Part shown: piece by piece, positions 1 to 12,500 of the stretch
Layout: each line of letters opens with the position of its first letter
How positions within the stretch are numbered: position 1 is the first letter of the stretch
Assembly (NCBI RefSeq): GCF_017654505.1
Contig: NC_054541.1
Location: forward strand, 45,774,986-45,838,985
Source: Polyodon spathula
Lineage: Eukaryota > Chordata > Actinopteri > Acipenseriformes > Polyodontidae
DNA length: 64,000 bases
Direction of reading: 5' to 3'
Position numbers and translations under genes: made by a program
The notes under the pieces: generated by a model
Database searches by the model: none
What the model saw: the letters and a program-made list of their open reading frames with translations, nothing else
Told to the model about the DNA's origin: nothing

Positions 1-770
1 GACTAAATCAAGGCATGCCTCCCCTCTAGTCGGTGCCTTGACAAATTGTGTTAGGAAGCAGTCATTTGTCATTTCCACCATTTCTATTTCATCCTTCGTT
101 CTACCCACCGGGTTTTCCCATTTTATATGGGGGAAGTTGAAATCCCCCATTAGTATGGCTTCTCCTTTGCTACACGCATTTCTAATGTCATTGTATAACA
201 GATTATTTTGCTCACCGTCTGAATCTGGCGGTCTATAGCATGCTCCTATTATTATACCCTTTGAATTTTTGTCCGTTATTCAGACCCATATTCGGCTTTA
301 TTTTCTTTGTCCAGGTTTAACACCTGGGCTTCAAGACTGTTTCTTATGTATAGCGCTACCCCTCTTCCTCTTTTGTCCTGCCTGTCTTTCCTGTACAGTG
401 TATACCCACAAATATTGTGTTCGTCCCCATCACTCTGACAACCAAGTTTCTGTAACACCTATCACATCGTAGTTACTTGTTAGTGCAGTAGCTTCAAGTT
501 CTAGAATTTTGTTTCTGATACTTCTAGCATTTAGATAAATACATTTAATGGTTGTCTTACCTGAGTTGTTGTTCTTGTTTTGATGCAGTCTCCCTTCTGT
601 TATTTTGTTGATTTCTCCCCCCTTCCTTTCTAGTTTAAATGCTTCTGAACCTGCTCGAGGATCTTTTCTCCAAGTAGACTGGTTTCCTTGTTATTTAAGT
701 GCAGTCTGTCCCGTCTGTACAGATAGTCCTTGTTGTAGAATGTGGTCCAGTGATCAAGATAGGTGAAGCA
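1..770 (-). mobile_element. CR1-like LINE fragment (end of ORF1, start of ORF2)
   Basis: Read on the minus strand, about 1-275 encodes the endonuclease core of a non-LTR retrotransposon: IIIGACYRPPDSDGE, then LMGDFNFPHIKWEN, then CFLTQFVKAPTR. These are the APE-type motifs of CR1/L2 LINEs. Just upstream (276-458 minus) is GYTLYRKDRQDKRGRGVALY, the start of the same domain; the join to the previous block needs a frame change. Further upstream, about 610-760 minus, DYLYRRDRLHLN resembles the end of the CR1 ORF1 esterase. The copy is cut by the window edge and has frame breaks, so it is inactive. It lies in the ppp1r12a intron upstream of the first visible exon, antisense to the gene. Confidence 0.8.
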
Positions 771-3396
771 GCCATTGTCAGACTATCTGTAATGGATCCA
801 AAAGCAACAACCTGGGGCTAATTTACCAAGTACTGTAGTTCTTTAAAAGAAAACAGTAATCATTTAGACTAGCATGGATGATTTCTGCAAAAGATGTACT
901 GTTCTATCTTGAAATATAAGTGGTTTTGTGTAACTGCCCTGAGGATGTGGATGGCGTAGGGCTTGTGTGTTACACAAGGTGGAAATTGGTAGGCTGGTCA
1001 CCACCAGGATTGGGACCGCAGTTTATCAGAGTACAACCACACAGACCTTCTCATATGATTTTGCTTATTTAAACTGCTGATTTAGCTTACCACTGAGCAT
1101 TAACTGTTTTAACCTTTTACAAAACTTCCCATTTCTACAAAGTGGTGTTTTCCAGTATACCGTGAGTGTTGTATAAATTGGAAACACCTCTTCTGCAAAT
1201 ACTATTGTGAAGACAGTAAAAGCACAAAGAACAGGGGCAAATGTGTTTTACTATTCTCCACCTGTCTTGTTCATGTCCAATTTTTTATAATTGTTTTTGC
1301 ATTAAGAAAAAAATCACATTTTTTCCCTAAGACTTGGGTAGTGTAAACTAGGCTTACTGTACATGCATATTTTATGAGATGAGGGAGGGCAGGGAGCAGA
1401 GAGCTTGTAACCCACAGTGTTTATTTCTGTGTCCCAAGTATATCTCTATACTTCTCATGTCCTAAGGGTTTCATTTACAACATGCATACTGTGTTAATTA
1501 TCCCTGCCTACAGTGTGCTTACATGGTCTGCACTTTAAAGCATATTATGTAATGCGATTTGCTTAGCTTACCACAGTATCTGTCTGCCTATAATGACAGC
1601 TGTCGGGTTTTATTTGCAGTGTTTGACTGCTGATGCAGATTTGTAGCAATGCAGTGGTATGTTTCAGAAAAGTGCAGTATTATTATGTTAATAAACTATA
1701 ATAAAGTAACAGACATACTAACATTTAGTAAACTGTCAAACTAAATTAAAACCGCACCCCTACATACAGAAAAAAATACAGGAGCAGCTCTAGATGAATT
1801 ACGAATACATGTACAGGAGCAATATTAAAGACATACACAGAGTGAAGAAGCAACTCTCCAGAACGGGGAACACCCTGAGTTTTTGTAGCAAGTGAAACAG
1901 TGACACGTTTCACTGTTTGTTTACGTGCCATTTTGTAGCAATGAGGTGCAATGAGAATAGAAAACAAGTCTTATGACGGTGGTTGTGGAAAGTATGACTA
2001 AACCAAACGGTGTGCCTCGCGATGACAAGATGTTTGAAAAGACTGAATAAACCATTTGAATTTAAGTTTGAGTTATCAGATTACAAAATAATACTGTATT
2101 GGCTGTGAACGAATCACTATCGGTGCCAAGGTGTTCTTTTAAGCAAAGTTCCTGTTAACAAAGTTATTCTTTGCTGAGGTGTTCCATACACGGAGACTAC
2201 TATATTCCAGTGTACTATATTCCAACCACAATGAACTATATAACTAATGGTTGAATAAATAGTTTTCAGCTGTTGCTTAACATAGCAACTGTAGACTAAT
2301 CGAAGTGCCCAGTTATTATGCGATATAATTTATGTGACTAGTCTGCTTTGTTATAGTATAGATTGCTGTGGATAATGAAGTAATGGAAATGTGTGGAGTT
2401 TTTTTGTCCGTGAGTGCCTTGGTTCATTTAGCGAAAATGCAAGTAAAGTTAGTTAGGATCATTTAACTATATTTTATAAAATTTGGAATAAGAATACAAT
2501 ATGCTTCAAGGTTATTAACAGCAAGTTCAGATTACTTCCCTCCATTGAGATACCGGTTTCATATTGCAGAGTTGCATACAGTGAGTTGAAGAATCTAGTG
2601 TTGTCTTCAGAAGCTCTATTATTCAAGAGGCAGCACTGGTTTCAAAACTCCATCAACTGCATTCCAGTAAACTGTGTTGTGTCTTTAAATGTAAACATTC
2701 TTCTTGTTCCAACACCATTATTAGAGACCATATACATTTAGGTCAAACTAGCTTAGTGTTTGAAAAATCTGATTTACATTCATAAGAGAAAAAATAAGCG
2801 GAGAGGCACAATCAAAAAGCAGAGGATTGTGCAGCCCCCTCCTTGTGTTGAGAAAACATACTGAATTAATTCATTGATTCATTCCCTGTCCTTGATGACA
2901 CGGTCTCTGTGACAAACTTTTATACAGAGAAGTATTATTTCTGTTTATTTAGCAGAACTCTTTTTCCAAGGCGACTTGGAGAGTAGGGTGTGTAAACAAT
3001 GCATCAACTGCAGTCACATACAAAGTCTCACAGTGAGTCAGTGGCTGAGCTGGGATTTGAACTGGGGATCTCCTGTATATGTATATGGGCATTGTATACT
3101 GCTAAACTTCTAGTAAGGAGTTGGGGGGACAAGCAACAGTGCCCTCTGTGGTACCTGACATGTTTAATGCAATGTGTTTACCTGTAAAACATATGAATGT
3201 ATGGAGAACTGTGGTTCCCATGTTCACATAAATGCAACAGATTTTAGTGAGTGTTCCATCCCACAAGCACGGCGGTAACTCAAATATTTGCTTGATGTAC
3301 AGAAAGCCTTGGTTTCACATGACCTGGAAATTTGCTTTCCTAACAGTTTCAGGGAAAATAGGCTTTTGTAACTTTTCTTTTTTTCTTTTTTGTAAG
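771..3396. other. ppp1r12a intron sequence upstream of first visible exon
   Basis: No coding exon recognised. The stretch is AT-rich and holds a partial SINE at about 2960-3090; the remainder has no feature I can support. The acceptor at 3395-3396 follows a poly-pyrimidine run (ttttctttttt). Confidence 0.5.
2960..3090 (-). mobile_element. Partial tRNA-derived SINE, same family as the copy at 20143
   Basis: The reverse complement contains the block ccagctcagccactgactca and then gtgactgcag plus cacaccctactctc. These match, with substitutions, the body of the SINE at 20143-20425 in the same order. The tRNA head and L2-like tail are not clear here, so this is a truncated old copy. Confidence 0.65.
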
Positions 3397-3556
3397 GGGT
3401 GGATATAGAAGCTGTCCGGAAAGAGGAGGAAAGGATTATGCTGCGTGATGCTCACCAGTGGTTAAACAGTGGCCAGATTAATGATGTCAGGCATGCCAAA
3501 TCTGGGGGCACTGCATTGCATGTGGCTGCTGCAAAGAGTTATGTAGAGGTTTTAAA
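3397..3556 (+). CDS. ppp1r12a: ppp1r12a exon: ankyrin repeat region ([15 protein letters not shown]...)
   Basis: First exon in the window. It starts with two bases completing a Gly codon, then [18 protein letters not shown] and the ankyrin signature [18 protein letters not shown]. Ends aa|gtaagtg, leaving a split Lys codon. In MYPT1 this is the linker helix and the next ankyrin repeat after the N-terminal set. Confidence 0.95.
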
Positions 3557-6500
3557 GTAAGTGAAATGTTTCAGCAGTAGTAGTTGTTCTTTTTGCATAA
3601 TTTACAATAGACAATACATGTGCAAACTACTATACTTCCCATTCTCTTTAAATTGCCTGTGAAGTTCCAGGTGCATTATTTAGTCTCATTTCTCCACAGG
3701 CTTTTAATCCAGGCAGGGTATGATGTAAATATTAAAGATTATGACGGTTGGACGCCACTCCATGCTGCTGCACACTGGGGCAAAGAGGAAGCTTGCCGTG
3801 TTTTAGTAGAAAATCTATGTGATATGGACGCTGTCAACAAAGTGGTAGGTGTTTGTCGCTTGGATACTAAACAATTAGGCAAAAATCACTTCATCATTAT
3901 TGAGCAGTTAGCATCTAGAATGGGTGTTTTATTTGACACTTTGCACCACCTGGTGGTCAAATCTTCCTCCTGTACCTTTCCATAAATAGTTTAGTGTTTA
4001 ACATATGGAAAGCTAAACTGTGAATTTCTGCACACCTTATCAGCAGATTGCTTCAGCAGTGTGATTGATTTGGTTACTAATAGAAATAGTTCTATAGGTT
4101 TACTATAATGACATATTAAGCAACTATAATATGTTGCTTTAGTGTAATGATGCATATTAAAATGTAATATACAATGAGTACAACTGTGTGTGTTTTGCTT
4201 GGAGTCAGTATGTCATGCAGGAGCTTATGTTTTTTGCAGGGTCAAACAGCCTTTGATGTAGCAGATGAAGATGTCCTTGGTTACTTAGAAGAATTACAAA
4301 AGAAGCAAAAATTGGTAAAGCCTGTTCTGATTTGTATTTCCGCGTTTTCAAAAGTAATGACGAGCTGTGTTGCTGCCAGGAAGTTAACACTGCACGTTTA
4401 TGTAAATAGTTTGGTCAGGCAATTCTCCTTGATTGCAGTGAGTATATAACGATGGAGGCATTTTTGTGCAACGATGACCTGTTAATGAAAACATTAGCAA
4501 TTTTAAATGGTCCAGGATTTGACAATGCTTCAGAAACTTAAGTCAAGTATAAAACTTACTTGGACTAATACTTGTTATATGAGGTAACGGGGCAGTCGGT
4601 TGAAAAAATACGTAATTCTTTCTTTTGCTTTTATTAAAGCTTCTTAGCGAGAAACAGGAAAAGAAGTCTCCTTTGATTGAGACGACGACAACAACGGAGA
4701 ACAACCAGTTGATAAAACCAATCAAGAAGTAAGTGGATCCTGCATTGTACAAGGGCCTGCTATGAAACTAATATTACCTCATTATACTTGGTAGGTCTGG
4801 TTTGCAAGACACCCGTTCATAGACCTCTTGCATTCATGCAAAGAATACCAATAGAATGCATTACTGTCATTTTGGGCTGCTCAATTGCTTTCAGATTGAC
4901 AAGGGTGCTGTTGATGCACGATAAACCCTGTTTTTGAGATTCAAACTTTACGGTGACCCTGACCTCTCATGTAAACACTGCCATGTCGTCATGGAATTGA
5001 GCTGTGTTCCAAATATAAAGCCAGTACCAGTGTTTGGGCTGTGGTGTATTATTCTGTTTATGGTTATTGTCCAATTGTTATATTTTTTTTACTCTCTTCC
5101 TTCAGTACAAATAGTGTGAATGTGACCTGTTTTTGCCAAAATCAGATGATATTCGATGGTAGATAAATTAATGAGTTTTGTGGTAATACAATTGCACGTG
5201 CTAAACAGCACAGCAGGATAATGTGCTATGCTGTGCCACAGAGGAACTTTGTGTTTTGTGAGCACAGGCACAACTTCAGTTTTACAGTCAAAACTACTAC
5301 TTCTGAGATGACTGTTGCCAGTAAAAGTTTGTGTCTTCACACAGATTTCAATACATTCGCTGTGTTTTATTAGGTGGTTGTTCATTCTAATGTAAGGCAT
5401 TGGTGACAGTGAAAGTTAGATTTTTACTAGAACATATAGGATAGTTGATATACTGTAACTTACAAGTGTGCTGAAGTAAATCTGTTTTAAAGTTTGGGAT
5501 TTTGTCACAGAATGTCTGTCTGATTTTTTTTTTTTCTTTTAATTTCAGTAAAGAGACTCTCCTCATCGAGCAGGAGAAGAGCATGCCCCGCATCGAGTCT
5601 CTGGAGCAGGAGAAAGTAGACGAGGAAGAGGAGGGGAAGAAGGATGAGTCCAGCTGCTCCAGTGAAGAGGAAGAGGAGGAGGACTCAGAGTCTGAAACAG
5701 AAGCAGGTAAATCCATTTAGTGCTAAAGATCAGCTCAGCAGGGTGGCGATAAGCTGCAACCGGTCTGACACTGTTAGCTTGGTGAAATTAAAGGACACGC
5801 TTTGTTTGAGGTGAGTGATTTAAGGGTTGCTTTTGGCCTTATCTCAGTGCCACCTGACCTAACATGACTTGGGCCAAACGTTTGTAATTGCAAATATGTG
5901 GTTTAAATGTGTTTTAAAATTGATTTCATGTTGTAGGCTTCAGCATGAATATTGAAAATGTTAGGTGGAGAGGCTAAATCTATTTTTAAATGTAATTGTA
6001 TTTATGTTTAATTATATATGTATGTATTTGACTTGGTTTCTTAACCTTTTTTTTTTTTTTCTCTTAATACCTTTTTTTTTTGTTTGTTTTCTTAGAAAAA
6101 AGCAAAACTTTTGCACCTATGAGTAACAGTACAAATAGTACCACAACACAGCCATCCAGCATGATGGTATCTTCTCCAACCATACCTACAAACCAGGTTA
6201 CACCAACATCACCTGTCAAGAAGGTAGGGAAAGTTGAATTCCAGTCTATAGATTGTTACATCTCCCTATTACCAGGCATGTGTGTGTGTATCCATAACTA
6301 CAAAGCCTTTTTATAAAAACATTACTTTTATTCCATTTTCCTGGGTAGATCATACAAAAAAAATGTTCAATGGTTTCATATGATGCCTACTCAGTGCTTG
6401 GTTACTGTGAAATTAAAATTGTATAGAAGATAATGGTGTAAAAAATATCTAGTTAATATAGGGATGGGCTGCAGTTTGTTAGAAACTGGTGCAAGCAGCT

Positions 6501-9500
6501 GTTCCTCCCAGTATGTTGATTATATGTTTAAGGGCTAAAGTGATGCTATAGTTGGACAAAATTTGTACAGACAAGTTATTGTGGTAGACTTTATTGTGAA
6601 GTCAGAAAAGGGAACTTTGTGCTTGTTTTATGTCGGCGTTATAGAAAGCAGACTTGTCATAAGGGGATTTTGCAGGCCAGCCATGGACCAAAAGAAATAC
6701 AAGCCTGTAATGAAATGGCTGTTGGCCTTCATTCTATGTACAGACAGCATAAATGTTTACTTCTCATTCAGTCTGATTTGTTGGAATACTGCATCTTCCA
6801 GTGGTCCTGCAATGATGCTACTTGCAGTTTACAAGGAAAGCACGCTCTTTGCAACTGTGACTCAGACAATTCAGCCTCCTCTGTTCCATCGCCATTGGTG
6901 ACTGTTGCATGTATTAGCATGTACCCACAATTTCAAAATCTTCCATTTTCAATAGTTGTGGCTCAAGTTTGTAATAATAAATGGAACTTTAAACAATGAA
7001 TACTTGTATAAAATATTACTTAATCATTTTCTCTAGATTTTTAGTTGTTTCGGTACCCTGTCATTTCACTATGTGTGTATGTATGCTATTGCTGCTTTCC
7101 TGAATCTCTATCTTCTCATCACATGTCTTATCTTGATTTGGCTTTAGTCTGATTTTATTACTCCTCTCATGCCTGTGGCGGAGCTATGTGATCCTGCATC
7201 ATGGCGTCAAGGCTTGCGCAAAACTGGCATTTCTCTTGTGCCCAATAAGGGTGAAAAGGCTATGGTGAGGCATTGGTGTGCTCAGGAGTTTGTTACAGGT
7301 TGCTGTTAACAAGATACAAAAACCAACTACTGCATGTCTTTTGTCACTGGTATTTGCATGAGCATGCTTGCTTTGTGCCTTTGTTTGGGTTTTGAAGATA
7401 CTTGGGTTCCACTTTATTTTTAAAGGGCACTTGTTAACAGTACTGAAAGTAGAGGACATTGACTGATAAGCTGCCATCTGCTTGTTTTAATTAAATTTAA
7501 TACTAACAGATGAATGTTACCATTCTTTTGAATATTAAAAAAAAGTTCCTCTAGTAGTTTACTCGCAACGGTCGAGCTTTGTTTGAAATAGTATACAAAC
7601 CTATGTGTATACAAGGGTGTGAAAGTTAGTTATTCATTGTGTGTATATTAACTAGTCGAAGATATTGGTGAACCCATAACATTCAATACTAACATTTTTA
7701 AACATGCAAGCTTGTTCTACTCAGGAAAAGTGAACAAAGACCTAAATGTTTTGGTGTAAAAATACAGTATTAAATACAGAGATTTAAACTGATTTTGTGG
7801 TGGTAAAAAAATATATTAGTCAATCTACTTAAAGACCTGCGTTTTGTTTTAAAAGGTTATTTTGAGTGTTTATTTTTGGGGCGTGCCCAGATATTTTAGT
7901 TGCTCTCCTTTTTTTAGAGTAATTTATTTGTTTGAGCCTTCAGTTCTTCATGGAAACAATCGTACATGTTTGTGTAACAGGTTGGTGCCTAATATAATAA
8001 CTTTAAATGTATTCTTAATTTGTGACCAGTAGCACAGTGCCTCACCAGAATGGGTGGAAGTATTGGGTTGAAATTCGCTAACAGGCTTCTGAGTGGCGCA
8101 TCCGGTACAGGCTCTCCACGTGGAGTGCAGGATGCGCCCTATAGCCTGGAGGTCGCTGGTTCAAGTCCAGGCTATTTCACTGCCGACCGTGGACGGGAGC
8201 TTCCAGGGGGCGGCGCACAATTGGCCGAGCACCACCCTGGGGGGCAGGGCTTAGGTCGGTCAAGGTGTCCTCGGCTCACTGTGCAGCAGTGACCCCTGTA
8301 GACTGGCCGGGCGCCTGCGGGCTTGCCTGCAAGCTGCACAGAGCTGTGTTGTCCTTCAGTGCTGTAGGTCTGGGTTGGCTGCATGGCGGACCTGCAGAGT
8401 GAAAAAACGGTCTGCTAATGGCACATGCTTCGGAGGACAGTGTGTGTTCATTTTCGTTGCTCCCGAGTCAGCGTAGGGGTGAGCTGAGCTTAAAATACAA
8501 TTCTATATGTCAAATTGGGAGAAAAGTGAGGTAAAATTAATTGGCAACAACTGCATTTATATATAAATAATGATGATAATAATTTGACAATGAATCCTGA
8601 ATAATCTATTGGAGACTTGTTGACTTTCTGACTTTCTGTCTGCTTAGTCTAGGTACAATGATTAACATCTAATTGTATGGCTTCATAAATTGTTTCCCTA
8701 TAATGTAACCTCCCACTCTTGTTTAAAATAAGATAGTCAAACAAATAATAAGTGCGATTTATGCCGTGTACTAAACATCTGTAACGTTGCACAAAGGACA
8801 GATTTCATAATATTTTAAGGACCAGTGTCTGATCAGAACAAAAACAGCCACTCTAAATATGTTGTAACTGGGTTCGTCAGCTTGCTGAATTCGCAATGCA
8901 GACATTCTTGTCATTTTTAATTTGGTTCCTGTTGGTGGGCTTATGCACTATTACAATTTTGTTTTTCTTCTAAATATTAATATGAAATGTTAGCAAATGA
9001 TTATAATCAAGTAATGGTCATGTTTATTTCTTGGCAAATCATAGTGCCTGTCAAAATTATTGTTTAACCTATGTATCCTGTTGTTGTTGTTGTTGTTGTT
9101 GTTATTATTATTATTATTAAGGTTTTTATTTATTAATTTTTTTAAGATATATATTTGAAACCAAAATCCGTTTTAGAAATTGTGACATTTTGGTTTTGCA
9201 AACATAATACATTTTGGAAAATGTCTTACCCTGTTGCTTATTTTCCAGTTTGCCCCTCCTGCTGGCAAGGTCTCTCCAAAAGAGGAGGAGAGGAAAGACG
9301 AGTCTCCCGCCTCGTGGAGGTCTGGTCTACGGAAGACTGGCAGCTATGGGGCATTGGCTGAGATCACAGCAGCAAAGGAGGCACAGAAAGAGAAGGAAAC
9401 CACTGGAGTGATGCGGTCGGCTTCTAGTCCTAGACTTTCTTCCACCTTGGACAACAAGGTAATCTGCACACATCTGTATAATGTGTGTTTTTTTTTTTTT

Positions 9501-12500
9501 CAGGCTTAAGCATCCCCTTGTATGCTTTTGTAAAACTGGATACACCAGCTACTAATTGGTAACCTTTCAACAGTACCGTGATCTAGACGGCCACCATATT
9601 GGGGTTGTGTGACTTTGGTTTCCAGGTGATTAACGTCTTGGTGACCCAATATGGCTGCCAAATTGAGGTCTCCTGACTTGAAGGTTCTTGAATAAAACAT
9701 GGTACACTTAAAGCTGTTGTCTTCACATTTAATTTGCAGCTGTGTTCAATGATTTTCTCAGTAAAGTTCCATTTAATGGTGGTGGTCAGTAAAAAAATAA
9801 AATGAAGTGCCTCTGGACATCAGTGATACATGTCTTTCATCTGATGCTTCATGTTCACTAACATTCAATCGCATGTACCTCCCTTTAAATTATGGCCAAA
9901 GGTTGCTTTGTTTTTGTGTAGTTTTACAACGGGTTTAATCAAGCTTAATTTTCACACATACACACAAAATCAGAAATACTTTAAAAGCCTGAACTTCGAA
10001 AATGGTAATCACGGTTAAATTCAGTAAGACCCTGTTATCAGGAATCTTACTTGGAATGGGCAGGAGTGAAGTACCGTGCTGATTTGAGTGAAAGATTGCT
10101 GTACTATTACCACCCCCCCCTGCACACTACATTTTTACAAATACTTGTGGTTTGTTTTTTTTCTACAGGATAACAAAGGAACCAGACTTGCTTATGTGGC
10201 ACCCACAATACCATCCAGAAGACTTGCTAGTGCATCAGACATTGACGAAAAAGAAAACAGGTGGGGTGGAAATGAAAGGATTCTAGTTTCCAGTGATTCT
10301 AGTTTTGAAGTTGGTATAGAGTAGGGCATGGGCTCTGCAGCATCTTGCATGTTTGTATCCCCTTGTACAGCTGGCTTCCAATGCATTGAGCAGCAAACAG
10401 AGTGCCACCTTGATTTATTATTCCTAAATGTATCAGTTCCCCCAAGTAAGACTTATTGCATTTCCAAGAGCCACTTTAAAAATAAATAAAGTAGTCTAGG
10501 TTTGTTGCTAAAAACCGCTCAAAATGATTTGAAAACTCACCCAAAGGTACAAACCTTGGATCCTATTGTAATGTATGATTCACAGGGACTCTGCTGCTAG
10601 TCTGGTACGTAGTGGATCTTACACACGGCGCAGGTGGGATGATGACCTGAAGAACAATGAAGGATTAGCTTCCCCGAACAAAATGCCAGGTTACCAGCGA
10701 AGGTAACTATACAGGCATCTAACCAAGATATTTATAAATCATCATGCAGAGATGATGTTATGGTACCCAGCAGCACTTACTGTGGAGCTAAGATCTCATG
10801 ACTATAATTTGTTACAGAAGCAATAAGAAAATGCCAGGTGGCTGTAACAAACCAGCTCTGTTGTATTTAGTAATTGGATCAAGTGCATGCACTGCAGACA
10901 CATGTGCAAAGTCCCATAGCATGTTTTCACATTCATATCGAGTCCAGTTTATTTGAAAGAATGCAGAGTTTCAGCTTACTGCTTCAACGCGTGAGAGTGA
11001 AGTTAAATCTCAATTCACAGATGTCTTAAGATTGTATAAAAGCTTGGCTTTCATTGAATGTGCTATTACTTTTTGCATGTTGAATGTTTGTTTTTTTTCT
11101 ACCCAACTTCTGTTGTCATTTAATGTGTTTGGTTGTTTTGTAGCCATTATCTGCTTAAACTGTTGCCCAGTGTTATAAAGCAAAAGCAACACTTCAAGAT
11201 TGAAATGCCCAAAGGCAACTGACTAGTTTTGAATTTGATACGTCAGGCTGTGCTTAAGTATTGGCTGAATTTTATTTTAACATGCTTTTCTGCTTGCTGT
11301 GCATGCAGCACTTCTTACTCACTAGCAATAGGCAGAAGTAGCAGTGCGAGAGAAGTACCAGCTAAATCTTCATCTGCCATCAGCTTGGATCCTAATAACA
11401 CTAAACCTTGGCAGTCCCCCTCGACTCAGTACTCGTCTTACAGCATTTATAGAAGGTATTGCCCCAAGAGGGTTTTTATAAGAATGCTCACAAGTCGCTT
11501 AACCCCTTGAGCCATTTAGGTGAAAAGCATACATTTTAATAGTCACAGAAAAAGTATTGGCACCCTACACTTAATTATGAGATCGTTTAAGTTAATGACA
11601 CAGACCAAAATAGTTTTCTGATAGTTAACACAATCTTTGTAAAATAATAATAAAGTTGCACTTAAGCAATTTTCAAATATTTGTTCATGATGGAAGTATT
11701 GACAGTCTTGCTTTTAGTATTCAGTTTGTCCTCTTTGCTTTTCGTACTGCTTTCAGATACTCGATCAAATTTAAACCACTGTGTTACTTCCTATTGGTGA
11801 AATGTGAGCTCGTTCTGCCTTGCTTATTTCCTTCAGCTCAGACAGGTTGTATGCACAGTGCTTGGCTACAGCTTTTTTAGATCAGGCCAAAGCATTTCTA
11901 TTGGGTTGAGATCTGGTGATTATTTTATTTATTTATTTATCACATCAATGTTTCTAGTACCTGAACTTCTAAAACCCCATTTGTGTATTTGGTCTTTGTC
12001 ATATTAATTAGTGGTGGCTAATGTTAACTGTACGCTTGTATTTAACATGTTTTCTTGAATTCCTGTATTAAATGTAGGGTGCCAATACTTTTGTCTTTGA
12101 CCTGTATAAAACAATGTGTTAAATATTTTAATATATTATTGAAAATTAAGGTATTTTGTTCTAATTGTATCCTTTGTTTTGTATTTGAGTATATAGTGTC
12201 ATAGGTTTAGACATGAGTTTGTGTATTCTTTTTGTGTGAAATGTTTTTCTTTTTGTTTGGGTGGGGGGGATGCAAGACCATGATCTGAAACACAATCATA
12301 ACATTTATTTAAAAGGTTAATGTTTTGTGTATAATAAGGTTCTCACAGTATCACTATTCCAGTGAACAAATTTAAACACTGACGACGTTCATTTGCATAT
12401 GTGTTTGCCTATCATGATATAATAATTTGACTTGGCAGAATTAAAGTAATTGGTGACCCTTGAGTGGCTCCAGATATGTGACCCAGTCTCGCTCCTCGCT

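Larger units (their letters stand above)
6224..9248. other. ppp1r12a intron with alternative exon and SINE
   Basis: Apart from the alternative exon at 7148-7264 and the SINE at 8082-8580, this 3-kb interval has no recognisable exon. A (GTT)n(ATT)n tract lies at about 9080-9119, 130 bases before the next acceptor. Confidence 0.6.

Noticed and set aside
5387..5716. Antisense open frame rich in Ser over the acidic exon
   Set aside because: It is the complement of a Glu/Ser-coding exon of ppp1r12a; no family resemblance of its own.
6563..6999. Overlapping open frames in the intron after 6223
   Set aside because: No recognisable domain, no matching splice phase evidence, and no similarity to MYPT1.
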